Of a stretch of DNA of 64,000 bases, positions 52,080 through 61,978 are shown piece after piece. This DNA is from JAUILH01 sp965230535 (lineage in GTDB: Bacteria > Bacteroidota > Bacteroidia > Flavobacteriales_D > JAUILH01). The notes under the pieces are model-generated. The model was not told where the DNA came from. It worked only from the letters and a program-made list of their open reading frames with translations, and did no database searches. Numbering within the stretch: the stretch's first letter is position 1; each line of letters begins with the position of its first letter. The translations under genes were made by a program, and so were the position numbers. Location: contig OZ246009.1 of the NCBI GenBank assembly GCA_965230535.1, positions 806,001 to 870,000 on the forward strand. Direction: 5' to 3'.

Positions 52080-52817
52080 ATGAAAGCCCTGATAGTAGAA
52101 GATAAAAAGCACATTAGAAAGGGACTTTTGCATTTGTTGACACTGGTTAATAAGGAAATTGACGTAGTGGGAGAATGCGGTTCTGTGCAGGAGGCTGTTG
52201 TAGTGGCCAAGGCCTGTAAACCCAACCTGATTTTTCTGGATATTAACCTGACGGATGGTACCGGGTTCGATTTCTTAGATCAAACCAATGAACTGGATTT
52301 CAAAGTAATATTCATTACTGCATATGAGGAGTATGCTTTGAAAGCATTGAAAATCGGAGCAGTTGATTATCTTTTGAAGCCTGTGGATGTGGATGAGCTA
52401 AAAACTGCCATCGATAAAGTAAATGCGTTGTCAGTAGAAACCCAGAAACAACGAATCTCTACTGCCAGAAAGGTAATGAGTGGTGACAGTGAAACACTGA
52501 TCCTTTCTCTACAGGATTCCTTTCAGGTCATCAACCTGCCGGAACTCATGTTTTGTGAGTCCGACAAAGGCTATACCACCTTTTATCTGAGTAATGGTAA
52601 GAAACATCTGGCTTCAAAATCATTGAAGGAATTTGAAGAGCAACTAACCAGCCAGTATTTTACCAGACCACACCAATCATTTATTGTCAATCTGAAGTTC
52701 ATAGACAGGTATGATAAATCAGGAACCATTTTCCTGAAAAATGGGGCTAAAATTCCTGTTTCCTCCCGAAAGAAAACTGAGTTTTTGGACGAGCTATTCA
52801 GTTGGAACAAGGGCTAA
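52080..52817 (+). CDS. LytTR-family response regulator
   Basis: A receiver (1-120) with acidic pair near E7/D8, phosphorylated Asp54 in IFLDINLTD and Lys in LLKPVD, followed by a LytTR DNA-binding domain (about 140-245) with YLSNGKKHLASKSLKEFEEQL and FTRPHQSFIVNL. The cognate kinase, usually a LytS-type gene next door, is missing, so it must be encoded elsewhere. No target can be read here. Confidence 0.92.
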   Translation: MKALIVEDKKHIRKGLLHLLTLVNKEIDVVGECGSVQEAVVVAKACKPNLIFLDINLTDGTGFDFLDQTNELDFKVIFITAYEEYALKALKIGAVDYLLKPVDVDELKTAIDKVNALSVETQKQRISTARKVMSGDSETLILSLQDSFQVINLPELMFCESDKGYTTFYLSNGKKHLASKSLKEFEEQLTSQYFTRPHQSFIVNLKFIDRYDKSGTIFLKNGAKIPVSSRKKTEFLDELFSWNKG

Positions 52818-52928
52818 ACGCTTATGGGCTTAAGCCAATCAATTATTTCTTAAAACTATTCGGAAATAGATTCTCTGTTTTTTCGATCCGTATTCGGCTC
52901 TATGTTTATTCCAAAATAAACTAAGAAT

Positions 52929-53138
52929 ATGGAATACATCAAACAAAAAATAGCACAGGCTGGTCTTGTTCTGGCAGCTTTGGGCGTCATGTCCATCGTG
53001 CTTTCTCTCTTCAATTATAATGTAAAGTTACTGGCTTGGGTAGACCTGTGGGGAGAGTCTATGGGATGGATTATCAGAATCTCATTAATCATTGGAGGAG
53101 GCGCACTGTTTTTCCTTCTGGGAAGAGATGAGGACTAA
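52929..53138 (+). CDS. Small two-helix membrane protein
   Basis: A 69-residue protein with two membrane helices (about 12-30 and 45-63) and short charged ends (MEYIKQKI; GRDED). It does not match a family I know. Next gene is a lipoprotein 26 bases on, so they may be cotranscribed. Real gene status rests on a clean ATG and the helical pattern. Confidence 0.6.
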   Translation: MEYIKQKIAQAGLVLAALGVMSIVLSLFNYNVKLLAWVDLWGESMGWIIRISLIIGGGALFFLLGRDED

Positions 53139-53164
53139 TTGTTGAATGTTTAAATAACAGAGAA

Positions 53165-53728
53165 ATGAAAATAATACCAATCATGACAATCCTTTTTGTC
53201 ATACTGCTGTCTTCTTGCGAAACAGAAACAGAAGGGCATGCAGCCAATGCTGAGGGATTCGCAGAAATAGAAAAGGAGATCAAGGAGAAGTTTGGAAATG
53301 AAGCTTATTTCACCGACATCAATATTGTATACAACGAATCGCTGGGTAACATTGTGAATGTAACGGTCACAAAAGATCCTGAATCTATGAAAATGGAACA
53401 ATGGAATCAGGCGCAGGGAAAATGGGAGCAAACGTCCGACATATCTATTGAGGTGCCAGAGGGAACAAAGGCTGCGGATTTTATGTATCAGCTGGATGAC
53501 AAAATCAATCTCAAAAAGCTTGGTGAGTTAATAGAAAAATCGAAAGAACACCTGCAGAAAGAGAAGGATTTGAAGAATCCGGTACTTTCTGTTGCTTCAA
53601 TCATATTTCCGAAAAACGGAGATGTATCGAAAACGGAATACGCCATCAATTTGAATCCTGAGAATGGAGGAACAACTTTCCGATTCTATTACAATCTCGA
53701 TGGTGAATTAAGGACCATGGATTATTAA
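53165..53728 (+). CDS. Hypothetical lipoprotein
   Basis: A lipobox LLSSC at residue 18 shows lipid anchoring. The mature part of about 168 residues has strands such as IVYNESLGNIVNVTVTKD and WNQAQGKWEQTSDISIEV, and a helical stretch with KKLGELIEKSKEHLQKEKD, then a last sheet segment GTTFRFYYNLDGELRTMDY. It is not a family I recognise. It follows the small membrane protein by 26 bases. Confidence 0.68.
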   Translation: MKIIPIMTILFVILLSSCETETEGHAANAEGFAEIEKEIKEKFGNEAYFTDINIVYNESLGNIVNVTVTKDPESMKMEQWNQAQGKWEQTSDISIEVPEGTKAADFMYQLDDKINLKKLGELIEKSKEHLQKEKDLKNPVLSVASIIFPKNGDVSKTEYAINLNPENGGTTFRFYYNLDGELRTMDY

Positions 53729-53881
53729 GTCCAAAAACGATAGACGCAAATCACTGCTCAGTTTGAGTGGTGTTTTGTATCATGGCTGATTAAGTTTCCA
53801 TTCCAACTATTTTTCTTGGCTTAAATCTATGTTGGAGACAGTTGATTCCGGGTTTGATTAGAAATCTGCTAAATTGCGCCC

Positions 53882-54898
53882 GTGTTTGTACCACAATTAA
53901 ATATTCTACGATTTCTGGCCGCTATGGCTATTGTGGTGTTTCATTATTTTGATCTGGATTCTATTGACGCTCCAAAGTATTTGGAGAATCTTATTCTCAG
54001 AGGAAATCAGGCTGTGACCTTCTTCTTCTTTTTGTCGGGATACGTGATGTATTTGGCATATTCGAACAGGGAAACAAAATTCATAACTTTTATGAAAGCC
54101 AGAGTGGCCAGGATAATGCCACTTTACTGGTTGGCTTTCCTCTTATGTTTGTTCATGGTTTTGGTCTTCACAGAAGATCGACCTAAGGGAATCAATGTTG
54201 TTCTTCAGTTTTTTGCCATACACGCCTGGTTTCCCGGAAAAGTTTTGGAGATCAATTACCCGTCCTGGTCTATTGCAGTTGAATTCGCTTTCTATTTCAT
54301 CTTTCCGTTTGTTCTGAAACTCAACAAACGAATAAAACTATCATGGTTTGCGCTTATAGCGATAGCTGTTTGGTTGATATGTCAGGTAGTCCATATTATG
54401 ATGATTGAAAAGGACATTGTTCTGGATATTCAGGATATGTATCAGGTGGTGCTTTATCACCCCTTGTTACACATTGGAACCTTCTTGTTTGGAATGGTAG
54501 CCGCACAAATTTTTGTGAAAATCAAAAATGGAAGTCATAAGGGCTTGATGAGAATTTTTTGGATTGGAGGAATCTCACTTTGGTCGATTCTGATGATGAC
54601 GGATAACAGTGTGATCGCATATGGTCATAATGGCCTGTTTGCTCCCATATATGCACTTATCTTAATAGGGTTTTCTCTGGATAGTGGCAGATTCATTGAT
54701 TTTTGTTCCAGAAAAGTATTTGTGGAAGCCGGAAACATCAGTTATGGAATGTACATTCTCCAGGCGTTTTTAGCCATGGTTCTCATAGATCAGTTTGAAC
54801 TGCCGTTTCTTCCTTTTTTGCTGATCTTAATAGCATTCTCATGGGTAATGTACCGCTATTTTGAAGTGCCAGCCCAAAAATGGATCAGGAAATTATAG
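53882..54898 (+). CDS. Acyltransferase family 3 membrane protein
   Basis: Adds acyl groups to sugars of surface polysaccharide or lipid. About ten membrane helices; the start is GTG at 53882, placing the family opening QLNILRFLAAMAIVVFHY at once, with the essential His near residue 20. RVARIMPLYWLAFLL carries the R..R..P.Y motif. It converges with kdtA over 6 bases. Its substrate may be the polymer made by the downstream nucleotide-sugar genes, but they are 2 kb away and this is only suggested. Confidence 0.9.
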   Translation: MFVPQLNILRFLAAMAIVVFHYFDLDSIDAPKYLENLILRGNQAVTFFFFLSGYVMYLAYSNRETKFITFMKARVARIMPLYWLAFLLCLFMVLVFTEDRPKGINVVLQFFAIHAWFPGKVLEINYPSWSIAVEFAFYFIFPFVLKLNKRIKLSWFALIAIAVWLICQVVHIMMIEKDIVLDIQDMYQVVLYHPLLHIGTFLFGMVAAQIFVKIKNGSHKGLMRIFWIGGISLWSILMMTDNSVIAYGHNGLFAPIYALILIGFSLDSGRFIDFCSRKVFVEAGNISYGMYILQAFLAMVLIDQFELPFLPFLLILIAFSWVMYRYFEVPAQKWIRKL

Positions 54899-56089
54899 GT
54901 CCGAAGAAATGTGGTCGTAAAAACGTTCCGTGGCCCCTGTTCTATCCAAAACAAAACGTTTGTTTTTGTCTCCGTTAGATAACTTAAATGTATTGATGAA
55001 GCCGGCAAGTTCCATGCTGTCCGTCACTGCTTCAGCTTCTCCATTGTCTATCAAATCTTGTGCTTCATGGAAACGATCTGTTTTTGGACCAAAACATACT
55101 GGTAAACCATAAGTAGCTGGTTCCAGAATGTTGTGTAATGCACCTGAGAAACCGCCGCCAATAAAGGCCAGATTTCCGTATCTGTAGATTTTCGAAAGTA
55201 GCCCAATATTGTCGATAATGAGTACTTCCTGACCGGAGTATTTCTCAATGCCTTCCGAGTAACAAATGTGTTTGTCAAATCGTTCCTGAATGCTGTTGAT
55301 ACGACTTTTGGAAATGTCGTGAGGTGCCACAATCAATTTCAATTCATTTTGATGAATCCAGATACTCTGAAGTAACAATTCCTCATGAGCCCAGGAACTG
55401 CCCGCGATCAATACTGGTTTGTCTCCTTCGCAAAATTTCCCGATCAACTCGTCTTCAAAATGATCTTTTGACAATTTATGAACTCTGTCGTATCTGGTAT
55501 CTCCAATCAATTGAGTATGCTCAATATTGATGCTGTTAAGTAAAGCCAGAGAACGTTCGTCCTGGACGAAAATATACTCTAGCATCTGTAACATCTTTCT
55601 GAAGAAGCCACCGTACCACTTGAAGTATCGGTGTTTTGGCCTAAAAGTAGCAGATAGCAAGTACACAGGTTTTTTAGTCAGAGTCATCTGCTTGATGAAA
55701 TGATACCACAACTCGTACTTGACAAAAACGGCCATTCTTGGTTTGAAATGAGATATGAATTTCTTCGCTTTTCCCGGAGTATCATAAGGCAGGTACATAA
55801 CATGGTCTGCCAGATCGTAATTCTTTTTGGATTCGTATCCAGATGGAGAAAAGAAGGTCAGTAAAACCGGAATGTCGGGATGTTCCGATTTGAGCTTTTC
55901 AATAACCGGTCTGGCCTGTTCGAATTCGCCTAATGATGCACAATGAAACCATACTGGATTGGATAACTGATGCTGAGTGTAGATGTCTCGTCTCCCTTTT
56001 TTTGCAAGTGCCGCTTTTTTATTCCAAATAGATGCCAGGGTGATGCCAAACGATAAAAACTGAATCGCTATGTTGTAGATCAGAGTCAC
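54893..56089 (-). CDS. kdtA: 3-deoxy-D-manno-octulosonic acid transferase
   Basis: Transfers Kdo from CMP-Kdo to lipid A precursor. The GTG at 56089 (MTLIYNIAIQFL) is chosen: it opens the N-terminal membrane helix, and lies 2 bases after the stop of the upstream gene; an earlier ATG at 56143 would overlap that gene. WFHCASLGEFEQARPVIEKL holds the catalytic Glu, and HNILEPATYGLPVCFGP is the CMP-Kdo site. The 398-residue length is usual. Confidence 0.93.
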   Translation of the reverse strand: MTLIYNIAIQFLSFGITLASIWNKKAALAKKGRRDIYTQHQLSNPVWFHCASLGEFEQARPVIEKLKSEHPDIPVLLTFFSPSGYESKKNYDLADHVMYLPYDTPGKAKKFISHFKPRMAVFVKYELWYHFIKQMTLTKKPVYLLSATFRPKHRYFKWYGGFFRKMLQMLEYIFVQDERSLALLNSINIEHTQLIGDTRYDRVHKLSKDHFEDELIGKFCEGDKPVLIAGSSWAHEELLLQSIWIHQNELKLIVAPHDISKSRINSIQERFDKHICYSEGIEKYSGQEVLIIDNIGLLSKIYRYGNLAFIGGGFSGALHNILEPATYGLPVCFGPKTDRFHEAQDLIDNGEAEAVTDSMELAGFINTFKLSNGDKNKRFVLDRTGATERFYDHISSDL

Positions 56090-56091
56090 GT

Positions 56092-56868
56092 TTAGTAGCG
56101 GTAGAACTGTTCCGGAGATCTTCTGTAAATAGGTAAGATCCAACCGGCTTTTAGACCAATTTGAATGTCGAATCGTTTGTCATCATTGACGCGCATTTGA
56201 TCTATATTGTAAGACCGTCTACTGGATAAGAACCCTTCATTAATGTCAATTCCAATAAAGAAATTGATCAATTTTGAATTCGATAAATGATTATAACCAA
56301 TGAATTGGTTCAACAGCAGTCCGCTGGATAATCGATCATATCCCTTTTTTAATTCTTTGGTCAATTGAGGAATGACATCCTGATTGGTTTCGATTCTGAT
56401 TTTGTGCTGCCAGTAGCCAAGTCCGAAACGAATCATCAAACCGGAATTTGGATTGGGACCGAAAATGGGAAACAAACGACCTATGTTTAAACTAACCGTG
56501 TGTCCTCTTTGATAAATAGGAACGTTGGCCGGAGATCCGCTCGAATTTAGAATATAACCTTCAGAAGTCTTCAGTCCATCCAAAATAGAATCCTCTCTCA
56601 CAATGTTTGAAAAGTGAAAAGCATATTCGATACCAAAATTCCATTGACTGGCCAATTTGAAATTCCCACTGGCACCAATGGCTGAATTGGGACCGAATCG
56701 ATCAGCAAAATCGCCTGCCGGAACATAAAAACCGTAGTTCATACTCACCAATGGGGTAAAGATGGAGGTATCTCGCACCGTTCCTTTCTGACTCATCCCA
56801 TTTAATGAAATCAGCCAGAAACAAATCAATAGAAAATTCGATTTTAACCCAATTTTTTGCATCCTCAT
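56092..56868 (-). CDS. Outer-membrane beta-barrel hypothetical protein
   Basis: Signal peptide (1-26) then about 230 residues of strands: NYGFYVPAGDFADRFGPN, NFGIEYAFHFSN, SLNIGRLFPIFGP, LMIRFGLGYWQHKIRIE, and an ending with QIGLKAGWILPIYRRSPEQFYRY. It fits a PorT-like or OmpA-size barrel of Bacteroidota without closer identity. It stands 2 bases before kdtA and is likely cotranscribed, so it may help with surface-layer building. Confidence 0.72.
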   Translation of the reverse strand: MRMQKIGLKSNFLLICFWLISLNGMSQKGTVRDTSIFTPLVSMNYGFYVPAGDFADRFGPNSAIGASGNFKLASQWNFGIEYAFHFSNIVREDSILDGLKTSEGYILNSSGSPANVPIYQRGHTVSLNIGRLFPIFGPNPNSGLMIRFGLGYWQHKIRIETNQDVIPQLTKELKKGYDRLSSGLLLNQFIGYNHLSNSKLINFFIGIDINEGFLSSRRSYNIDQMRVNDDKRFDIQIGLKAGWILPIYRRSPEQFYRY

Positions 56869-56961
56869 AGAAAACTATGCAAAGTTAAAAATATTGTGGG
56901 GTGCTAGCACAATATTATATCAAGTAAAACATTAGTTTTGTTGATTGCGCAAATTAATAGT

Positions 56962-58092
56962 ATGAGAGATATCCAAATGGTTGATCTTAAGTCTCAGTAC
57001 AACAATATGCAGGACGAAATAGATACTGCTGTGCTGAACGTCATCAGATCAACACAATATATAAACGGGCCTGAAGTAAAAGCGCTTCAATCTGAGCTCG
57101 AAAATTACCTGGGGGTTAAACATGTTATTCCGTGTGCCAACGGAACAGATGCCCTTCAAATAGCCATGATGGCTTTGGAATTGAAGCCTGGTGATGAGGT
57201 AATCACATCAGATTTTACCTTTGCTGCAACAGTTGAGGTAATTGGTTTACTTGGTTTGACTCCTGTTTTAGTGGACGTAGAGAAAGATTCTTTCAATATT
57301 TCCCTTGAGGCCATTGAAGCAGCCATTACACCTAACACAAAAGCCATTGTACCGGTTCATGTTTTTGGACAATGTGCAAATATGGAAGCAATTCTTGCAT
57401 TAGCAGAAAAGCATAACCTTCACGTGATTGAAGATACAGCACAGGCCATCGGTGCGACATATACTTTCAGCGACGGAACAACTAAGTCGGCCGGATGCAT
57501 GGGAGATATCGGAACCACATCTTTCTTCCCATCAAAGAACCTGGGTTGTTATGGAGATGGCGGAGCCATTTTTACCAATGATGACAAACTTGCAGAAATC
57601 ATGCGTTCTGTGGTGAATCATGGTATGGGTAAAAGATATTACTACGAAAGATTGGGATGTAATTCCAGATTAGATTCTGTTCAGGCTGCTATTTTAAGAG
57701 TAAAGTTGAAGAGATTAGATCAGTACATAGAATCACGTCAGGCTGCTGCCAAATACTACACAGAAGCTTTTAGTGATTGCGACAATCTAAAAACGCCATC
57801 CATATCTGATTTTACAACACATGTATTTCATCAATACACCATTGTTGCAGATGAGGTTGATCAGTTTGATTTACAAGCTTACCTTAGAGAAAAGGGGATT
57901 CCATGCATGATCTATTATCCTTTACCTCTGCATATTCAGGAAGCTTATAAGGATGACAGATATAAAGAAGAAGATTTTGAAGTAACGAATGCTTTATGTA
58001 AAACGGTATTTTCGTTACCAATGCATACTGAGTTGGATGAAGAACAACTCAATCATATAGTGAATTCAATAAAAACATATTTTAAGAAATGA
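56962..58092 (+). CDS. DegT/DnrJ/EryC1 sugar aminotransferase (WbpE-like)
   Basis: A PLP enzyme that puts an amino group on a keto sugar. The internal ATG at 56962 (MRDIQMVDLKSQY) is the family start; one at 56938 adds a lead. CANGTDALQIAMMALEL is the phosphate site and SFFPSKNLGCYGDGGA holds the PLP Lys. With WbpB-, WbpD- and WbpA-like genes in the same operon it probably makes the 3-amino-3-deoxy sugar in UDP-diacetyl mannuronic acid synthesis. It begins the operon and overlaps the next gene by 4 bases. Confidence 0.9.
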   Translation: MRDIQMVDLKSQYNNMQDEIDTAVLNVIRSTQYINGPEVKALQSELENYLGVKHVIPCANGTDALQIAMMALELKPGDEVITSDFTFAATVEVIGLLGLTPVLVDVEKDSFNISLEAIEAAITPNTKAIVPVHVFGQCANMEAILALAEKHNLHVIEDTAQAIGATYTFSDGTTKSAGCMGDIGTTSFFPSKNLGCYGDGGAIFTNDDKLAEIMRSVVNHGMGKRYYYERLGCNSRLDSVQAAILRVKLKRLDQYIESRQAAAKYYTEAFSDCDNLKTPSISDFTTHVFHQYTIVADEVDQFDLQAYLREKGIPCMIYYPLPLHIQEAYKDDRYKEEDFEVTNALCKTVFSLPMHTELDEEQLNHIVNSIKTYFKK

Positions 58093-59399
58093 ATATAGCT
58101 GTAGTTGGTACAGGGTACGTAGGACTCGTCACAGGAACATGCTTTGCAGAAACAGGTAATCAGGTTATCTGTGTTGACATTGATGAAAAGAAGGTTGAAG
58201 CTATGCGCAATGGTAAAGTGCCGATCTATGAACCTCACCTTGACGTGATTTTTGAAAGAAACATTAAGGCTGGTAGATTGTCTTTTACCACCAATTTAGA
58301 AGAGGCCATTGAAGAAGCACAGGTCATATTTCTGGCACTTCCAACACCTCCCGGAGAAGATGGATCGGCAGATTTGTCGTACGTCTTATCGGTAGCAGAT
58401 CACCTTGGGAAAATCATTAAAGATTATAAAGTCATTGTAGATAAATCCACTGTTCCTGTTGGAACTGCTGAGAAAGTTCATGCAGCGGTGGCTGTAAATG
58501 CAACTTGCTATTTTGACGTGGTATCTAACCCTGAGTTTTTGAGAGAAGGATTCGCAGTAGACGATTTTTTAAAGCCAGACAGAGTTGTCATAGGCACAAG
58601 TTCTGTGCGTGCTCAAAATATCATGGAGGAATTGTACAAACCCTACGTTAGACAAGGGAACCCTATTGTCTTTATGGATGAAAAGTCGGCAGAGCTTACA
58701 AAATATGCGGCCAATGCATTCTTAGCAACCAAGATTACCTTCATGAATGAGATCGCTAACTTTTGCGAGAAGGTAGGTGCTGACGTTGATAAAGTGAGAT
58801 TGGGAATTGGAACAGATGAGAGAATTGGTAAGAGATTCTTGTTCCCGGGTATTGGTTATGGCGGAAGCTGTTTCCCAAAAGATGTTCAGGCACTTGTGAA
58901 ATCCGGTAAAGAATTCGGTTACAACTTTGAAATTATCAACTCTGTATTAGATGTGAACAACCGCCAAAAGTTAATCATGATGGACAAACTAAAAGCCCAT
59001 TATGGAAGTTTGGAGGGAAAAAGATTTGCGCTTTGGGGCTTGGCTTTTAAACCTGATACCGATGATATCAGAGAGGCGCCGGCATTGTACATGATCAATG
59101 CACTTATTGAAGAAGGTGCTTGTGTGTGTGCATTCGATCCGGAAGCAATGGACAACGTAAAAGCTCAAATCGGAGATGCCATTGATTATGCGAAAGATCC
59201 TTATGAAGCTTTGCTAAACTGCGATGGATTGATCATTGCCACGGAGTGGGGTGTATTTAGAAATCCTGATTTCGATAGAGTAAAAGACCTATTGAATGAA
59301 CCAGTGATTTTTGACGGAAGAAACCTGTATGGCGTTGAGCAAATGGATGGCAAAGGCCTGAAATATGTGAGTATTGGTAGAAATGCAATTGTAGGCTAA
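58089..59399 (+). CDS. ugd: UDP-glucose 6-dehydrogenase
   Basis: Converts UDP-glucose to UDP-glucuronic acid with NAD in two oxidation steps. The NAD loop is VVGTGYVGLVTGTCFAETG, the catalytic Cys is in GYGGSCFPKDVQAL, and ALWGLAFKPDTDDIREAP is the C-terminal signature. Its length of 436 is normal. The start ATG overlaps the previous stop by 4 bases; its TAA shares an A with the next ATG. The product feeds the UXS-like gene right after. Confidence 0.93.
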   Translation: MNIAVVGTGYVGLVTGTCFAETGNQVICVDIDEKKVEAMRNGKVPIYEPHLDVIFERNIKAGRLSFTTNLEEAIEEAQVIFLALPTPPGEDGSADLSYVLSVADHLGKIIKDYKVIVDKSTVPVGTAEKVHAAVAVNATCYFDVVSNPEFLREGFAVDDFLKPDRVVIGTSSVRAQNIMEELYKPYVRQGNPIVFMDEKSAELTKYAANAFLATKITFMNEIANFCEKVGADVDKVRLGIGTDERIGKRFLFPGIGYGGSCFPKDVQALVKSGKEFGYNFEIINSVLDVNNRQKLIMMDKLKAHYGSLEGKRFALWGLAFKPDTDDIREAPALYMINALIEEGACVCAFDPEAMDNVKAQIGDAIDYAKDPYEALLNCDGLIIATEWGVFRNPDFDRVKDLLNEPVIFDGRNLYGVEQMDGKGLKYVSIGRNAIVG

Positions 59400-60385
59400 T
59401 GAAAAGAGTACTTGTAACCGGAGCTGCTGGATTTTTAGGATCACATTTGTGCGACCGCTTTATCAAAGAAGGTTATGCCGTGGTGGCTATGGATAACCTG
59501 ATTACAGGTCGACTTAAAAATATCGAACACCTTTTTCAGCATGAGCACTTTGAGTTTCATCATCATGATGTATCGAACTTTGTTCATGTATCCGGAGATT
59601 TAGATTATATCATGCATTTTGCATCTCCGGCCAGTCCAATCGACTACCTGAAAATCCCTATTCAAACATTGAAGGTTGGTTCTCTTGGGACGCATAATTT
59701 ATTAGGGCTGGCAAAGGCAAAAAATGCGACCATCATGGTGGCAAGTACCTCTGAGGTTTATGGAGATCCGTTAGTCCATCCTCAGCAAGAAACTTACTAT
59801 GGAAATGTAAATCCGGTTGGACCACGTGGTGTATATGATGAAGCCAAGCGTTTTCAGGAAGCCATTACAATGGCCTATCACAGTTTTCATGGTGTAGATA
59901 CCAGAATTGTGAGAATCTTTAATACTTACGGACCGAGAATGAGATTAAATGATGGAAGAGTATTGCCCGCTTTCATTGGTCAGGCATTAAGAGGAGAAGA
60001 CTTAACAGTATTTGGAGACGGTTCTCAAACCAGATCCTTTTGCTATGTAGACGATTTAGTAGAAGGCATTTGGCGTTTACTACACAGTGGTTGTTCCGAT
60101 CCGGTTAATATTGGAAATCCTGATGAAATCACTATTGGAGATTTTGCGGAAGAGATCATCAGATTAACAGGCACAACCCAAAAGGTGATCTACAAAGACC
60201 TTCCTAAGGATGATCCTAAGAAACGTCAACCAGACATATCTAAAGCCAAAGCATTGTTAGATTGGGAGCCTAAGGTTCACCGACATGATGGTCTAAAAGT
60301 GACTTATGAATACTTTACCACTTTGAGCGAAGAAGAATTGACGCAGACAGAACACTATAATTTCGATAAGTATATCAAGAAGTAA
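59399..60385 (+). CDS. UDP-glucuronate decarboxylase-like SDR (UXS family)
   Basis: An extended SDR. TGAAGFLGSHLCDRF binds NAD, ASTSEVYGDPLVHPQQE and YDEAKR are active-site parts, and RIFNTYGPRMRLNDGRVLP and DDLVEGIWRLL are in the usual order for UDP-xylose synthases. It probably makes UDP-xylose from the ugd product; a sugar epimerase role cannot be fully excluded. It is 1 base overlapping with neighbours on both sides. Confidence 0.88.
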   Translation: MKRVLVTGAAGFLGSHLCDRFIKEGYAVVAMDNLITGRLKNIEHLFQHEHFEFHHHDVSNFVHVSGDLDYIMHFASPASPIDYLKIPIQTLKVGSLGTHNLLGLAKAKNATIMVASTSEVYGDPLVHPQQETYYGNVNPVGPRGVYDEAKRFQEAITMAYHSFHGVDTRIVRIFNTYGPRMRLNDGRVLPAFIGQALRGEDLTVFGDGSQTRSFCYVDDLVEGIWRLLHSGCSDPVNIGNPDEITIGDFAEEIIRLTGTTQKVIYKDLPKDDPKKRQPDISKAKALLDWEPKVHRHDGLKVTYEYFTTLSEEELTQTEHYNFDKYIKK

Positions 60386-60957
60386 TGAGCTATTTTGCGC
60401 ACGAAACCGCTGTAATAGATGCCGATTGTCAAATCGGACCTGGAACAAAAATCTGGCATTTTTCGCACATCATGTCAAATTGCGTGATTGGTGACCAGTG
60501 TAACATTGGTCAGAATGTAGTAGTGTCGCCTCAGGTTGTACTTGGCAAAAATGTGAAAATTCAGAACAACGTTTCTGTATATACGGGTGTGATTTGTGAA
60601 GATGATGTGTTTTTGGGACCATCAATGGTCTTTACCAATGTTACCAACCCAAGAAGTGCTGTTAACAGACGGGGGGTGTACGCCAAAACAGTTGTGAAAA
60701 AAGGGGCAAGTATTGGAGCTAATGCCACCATTGTATGCGGAAATGACATTGGAGAATATGCTTTAGTCGGAGCAGGAGCAGTTGTTACAAAAGACGTTAA
60801 GCCTTACGCATTAATAGTTGGCAATCCGGCTAAGCAAATAGGTTGGGTAAGTGAATACGGACATAGGTTAAATTTTGATGATAACGGAATGGCCGTTTGT
60901 GAAGAAAGTAAAGAAGAATACAAACTTGAAAATGATCAGGTTCATAAAATAAAGTAA
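60385..60957 (+). CDS. Left-handed beta-helix acetyltransferase (WbpD-like)
   Basis: Acetylates the amino sugar made by WbpE. Hexapeptide repeats of the LbH type (IGDQCNIGQNVVVSP, LGKNVKIQNNVSVY, IGANATIVCGNDIGEYALVGAGAVVTKDV) fill residues 10-150, and the chain has the usual trimer end. The 190-residue length and the neighbours WbpB and WbpE fit UDP-2-acetamido-3-amino-glucuronate N-acetyltransferase. Confidence 0.9.
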   Translation: MSYFAHETAVIDADCQIGPGTKIWHFSHIMSNCVIGDQCNIGQNVVVSPQVVLGKNVKIQNNVSVYTGVICEDDVFLGPSMVFTNVTNPRSAVNRRGVYAKTVVKKGASIGANATIVCGNDIGEYALVGAGAVVTKDVKPYALIVGNPAKQIGWVSEYGHRLNFDDNGMAVCEESKEEYKLENDQVHKIK

Positions 60958-61976
60958 TGGGAGATAGTAAGATTAAATTCGCCGTTGTAGGTTGTGGACA
61001 TATTGGGAAACGTCATGCCGAAATGATTTCGAGAAATGATGAATCCGAGTTGGTAGCCTTGTGTGATGTTAAACCGGAATCAGAATTGGGATTGGAGAAT
61101 TTCTCAAAGCCGTTTTACAGTACAATGGAAGAATTATTGGCTGCTCATCCGGAAGTGGAAGTAGTTAATATTTGCTCTCCAAATGGTTTGCATTCAGAAC
61201 AAGCTTTAGTGGCATTGGACGCCGGAAAGCATGTGGTTTGCGAAAAGCCAATGGGATTGTCTAAAGAGAAATGTGAACGTGTAATATACAAAGCACTCCA
61301 AATGTCTAAACACGTTTTTTGCGTGATGCAAAATCGTTACTCTCCACCCTCTGAATGGCTTAAATCCATGATGGACGAAAAACGTCTTGGAGACATCTTT
61401 ATGGTTCAGATTAATTGCTACTGGAATAGAGATGATCGCTACTATAAAGCTGGTGGATGGAAAGGAACCAATGACCTGGATGGAGGAACATTGTTCACAC
61501 AGTTCTCTCACTTTATAGACATTATGTACTGGTTGTTTGGAGACATCACAGATATCCAGGCGAAATTTGATGACTTTACACATCAGAATTCTACCGAGTT
61601 TGAAGATTCTGGTATGGTGAATTTTAAATTCATTAATGGAGGAATGGGATGCATTAACTATTCAACCAGTGTTTGGGAATCGAATTTAGAAAGTAGCCTA
61701 ACGGTTATCGGTAGTAAAGGGAGCATCAAGGTTGGCGGACAATACATGAATGAAGTGGAAGTTTGTAATGTTGAAGGGTATGAAATGCCGGAATTAAGAC
61801 CGTCTAACCCTGCCAACGATTACGGACCATACAAAGGTTCGGCTGCCAATCACCATTATGTAATAGAAAACGTTATAGATACTTTAAAAGGAAGAAATAC
61901 TGCTACAACAAATGCGCTCGAAGGACTTAAAGTTGTAGACATCATTGAGCGCATTTACTCACTTAGAAATCAATAG
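60957..61976 (+). CDS. Gfo/Idh/MocA oxidoreductase (WbpB-like)
   Basis: Oxidises C3 of UDP-GlcNAc uronate. The NAD loop is VVGCGHIGKRHAEM and the Lys-Pro motif is VVCEKPMGLSKEKCE near residue 95. The C-terminal sheet domain is intact (NSTEFEDSGMVNFKFINGGMGCINYSTS). In the known pathway WbpB works with WbpE in a coupled cycle using 2-oxoglutarate; both are here. The pathway call rests on the gene set. Confidence 0.9.
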   Translation: MGDSKIKFAVVGCGHIGKRHAEMISRNDESELVALCDVKPESELGLENFSKPFYSTMEELLAAHPEVEVVNICSPNGLHSEQALVALDAGKHVVCEKPMGLSKEKCERVIYKALQMSKHVFCVMQNRYSPPSEWLKSMMDEKRLGDIFMVQINCYWNRDDRYYKAGGWKGTNDLDGGTLFTQFSHFIDIMYWLFGDITDIQAKFDDFTHQNSTEFEDSGMVNFKFINGGMGCINYSTSVWESNLESSLTVIGSKGSIKVGGQYMNEVEVCNVEGYEMPELRPSNPANDYGPYKGSAANHHYVIENVIDTLKGRNTATTNALEGLKVVDIIERIYSLRNQ

Positions 61977-61978
61977 AT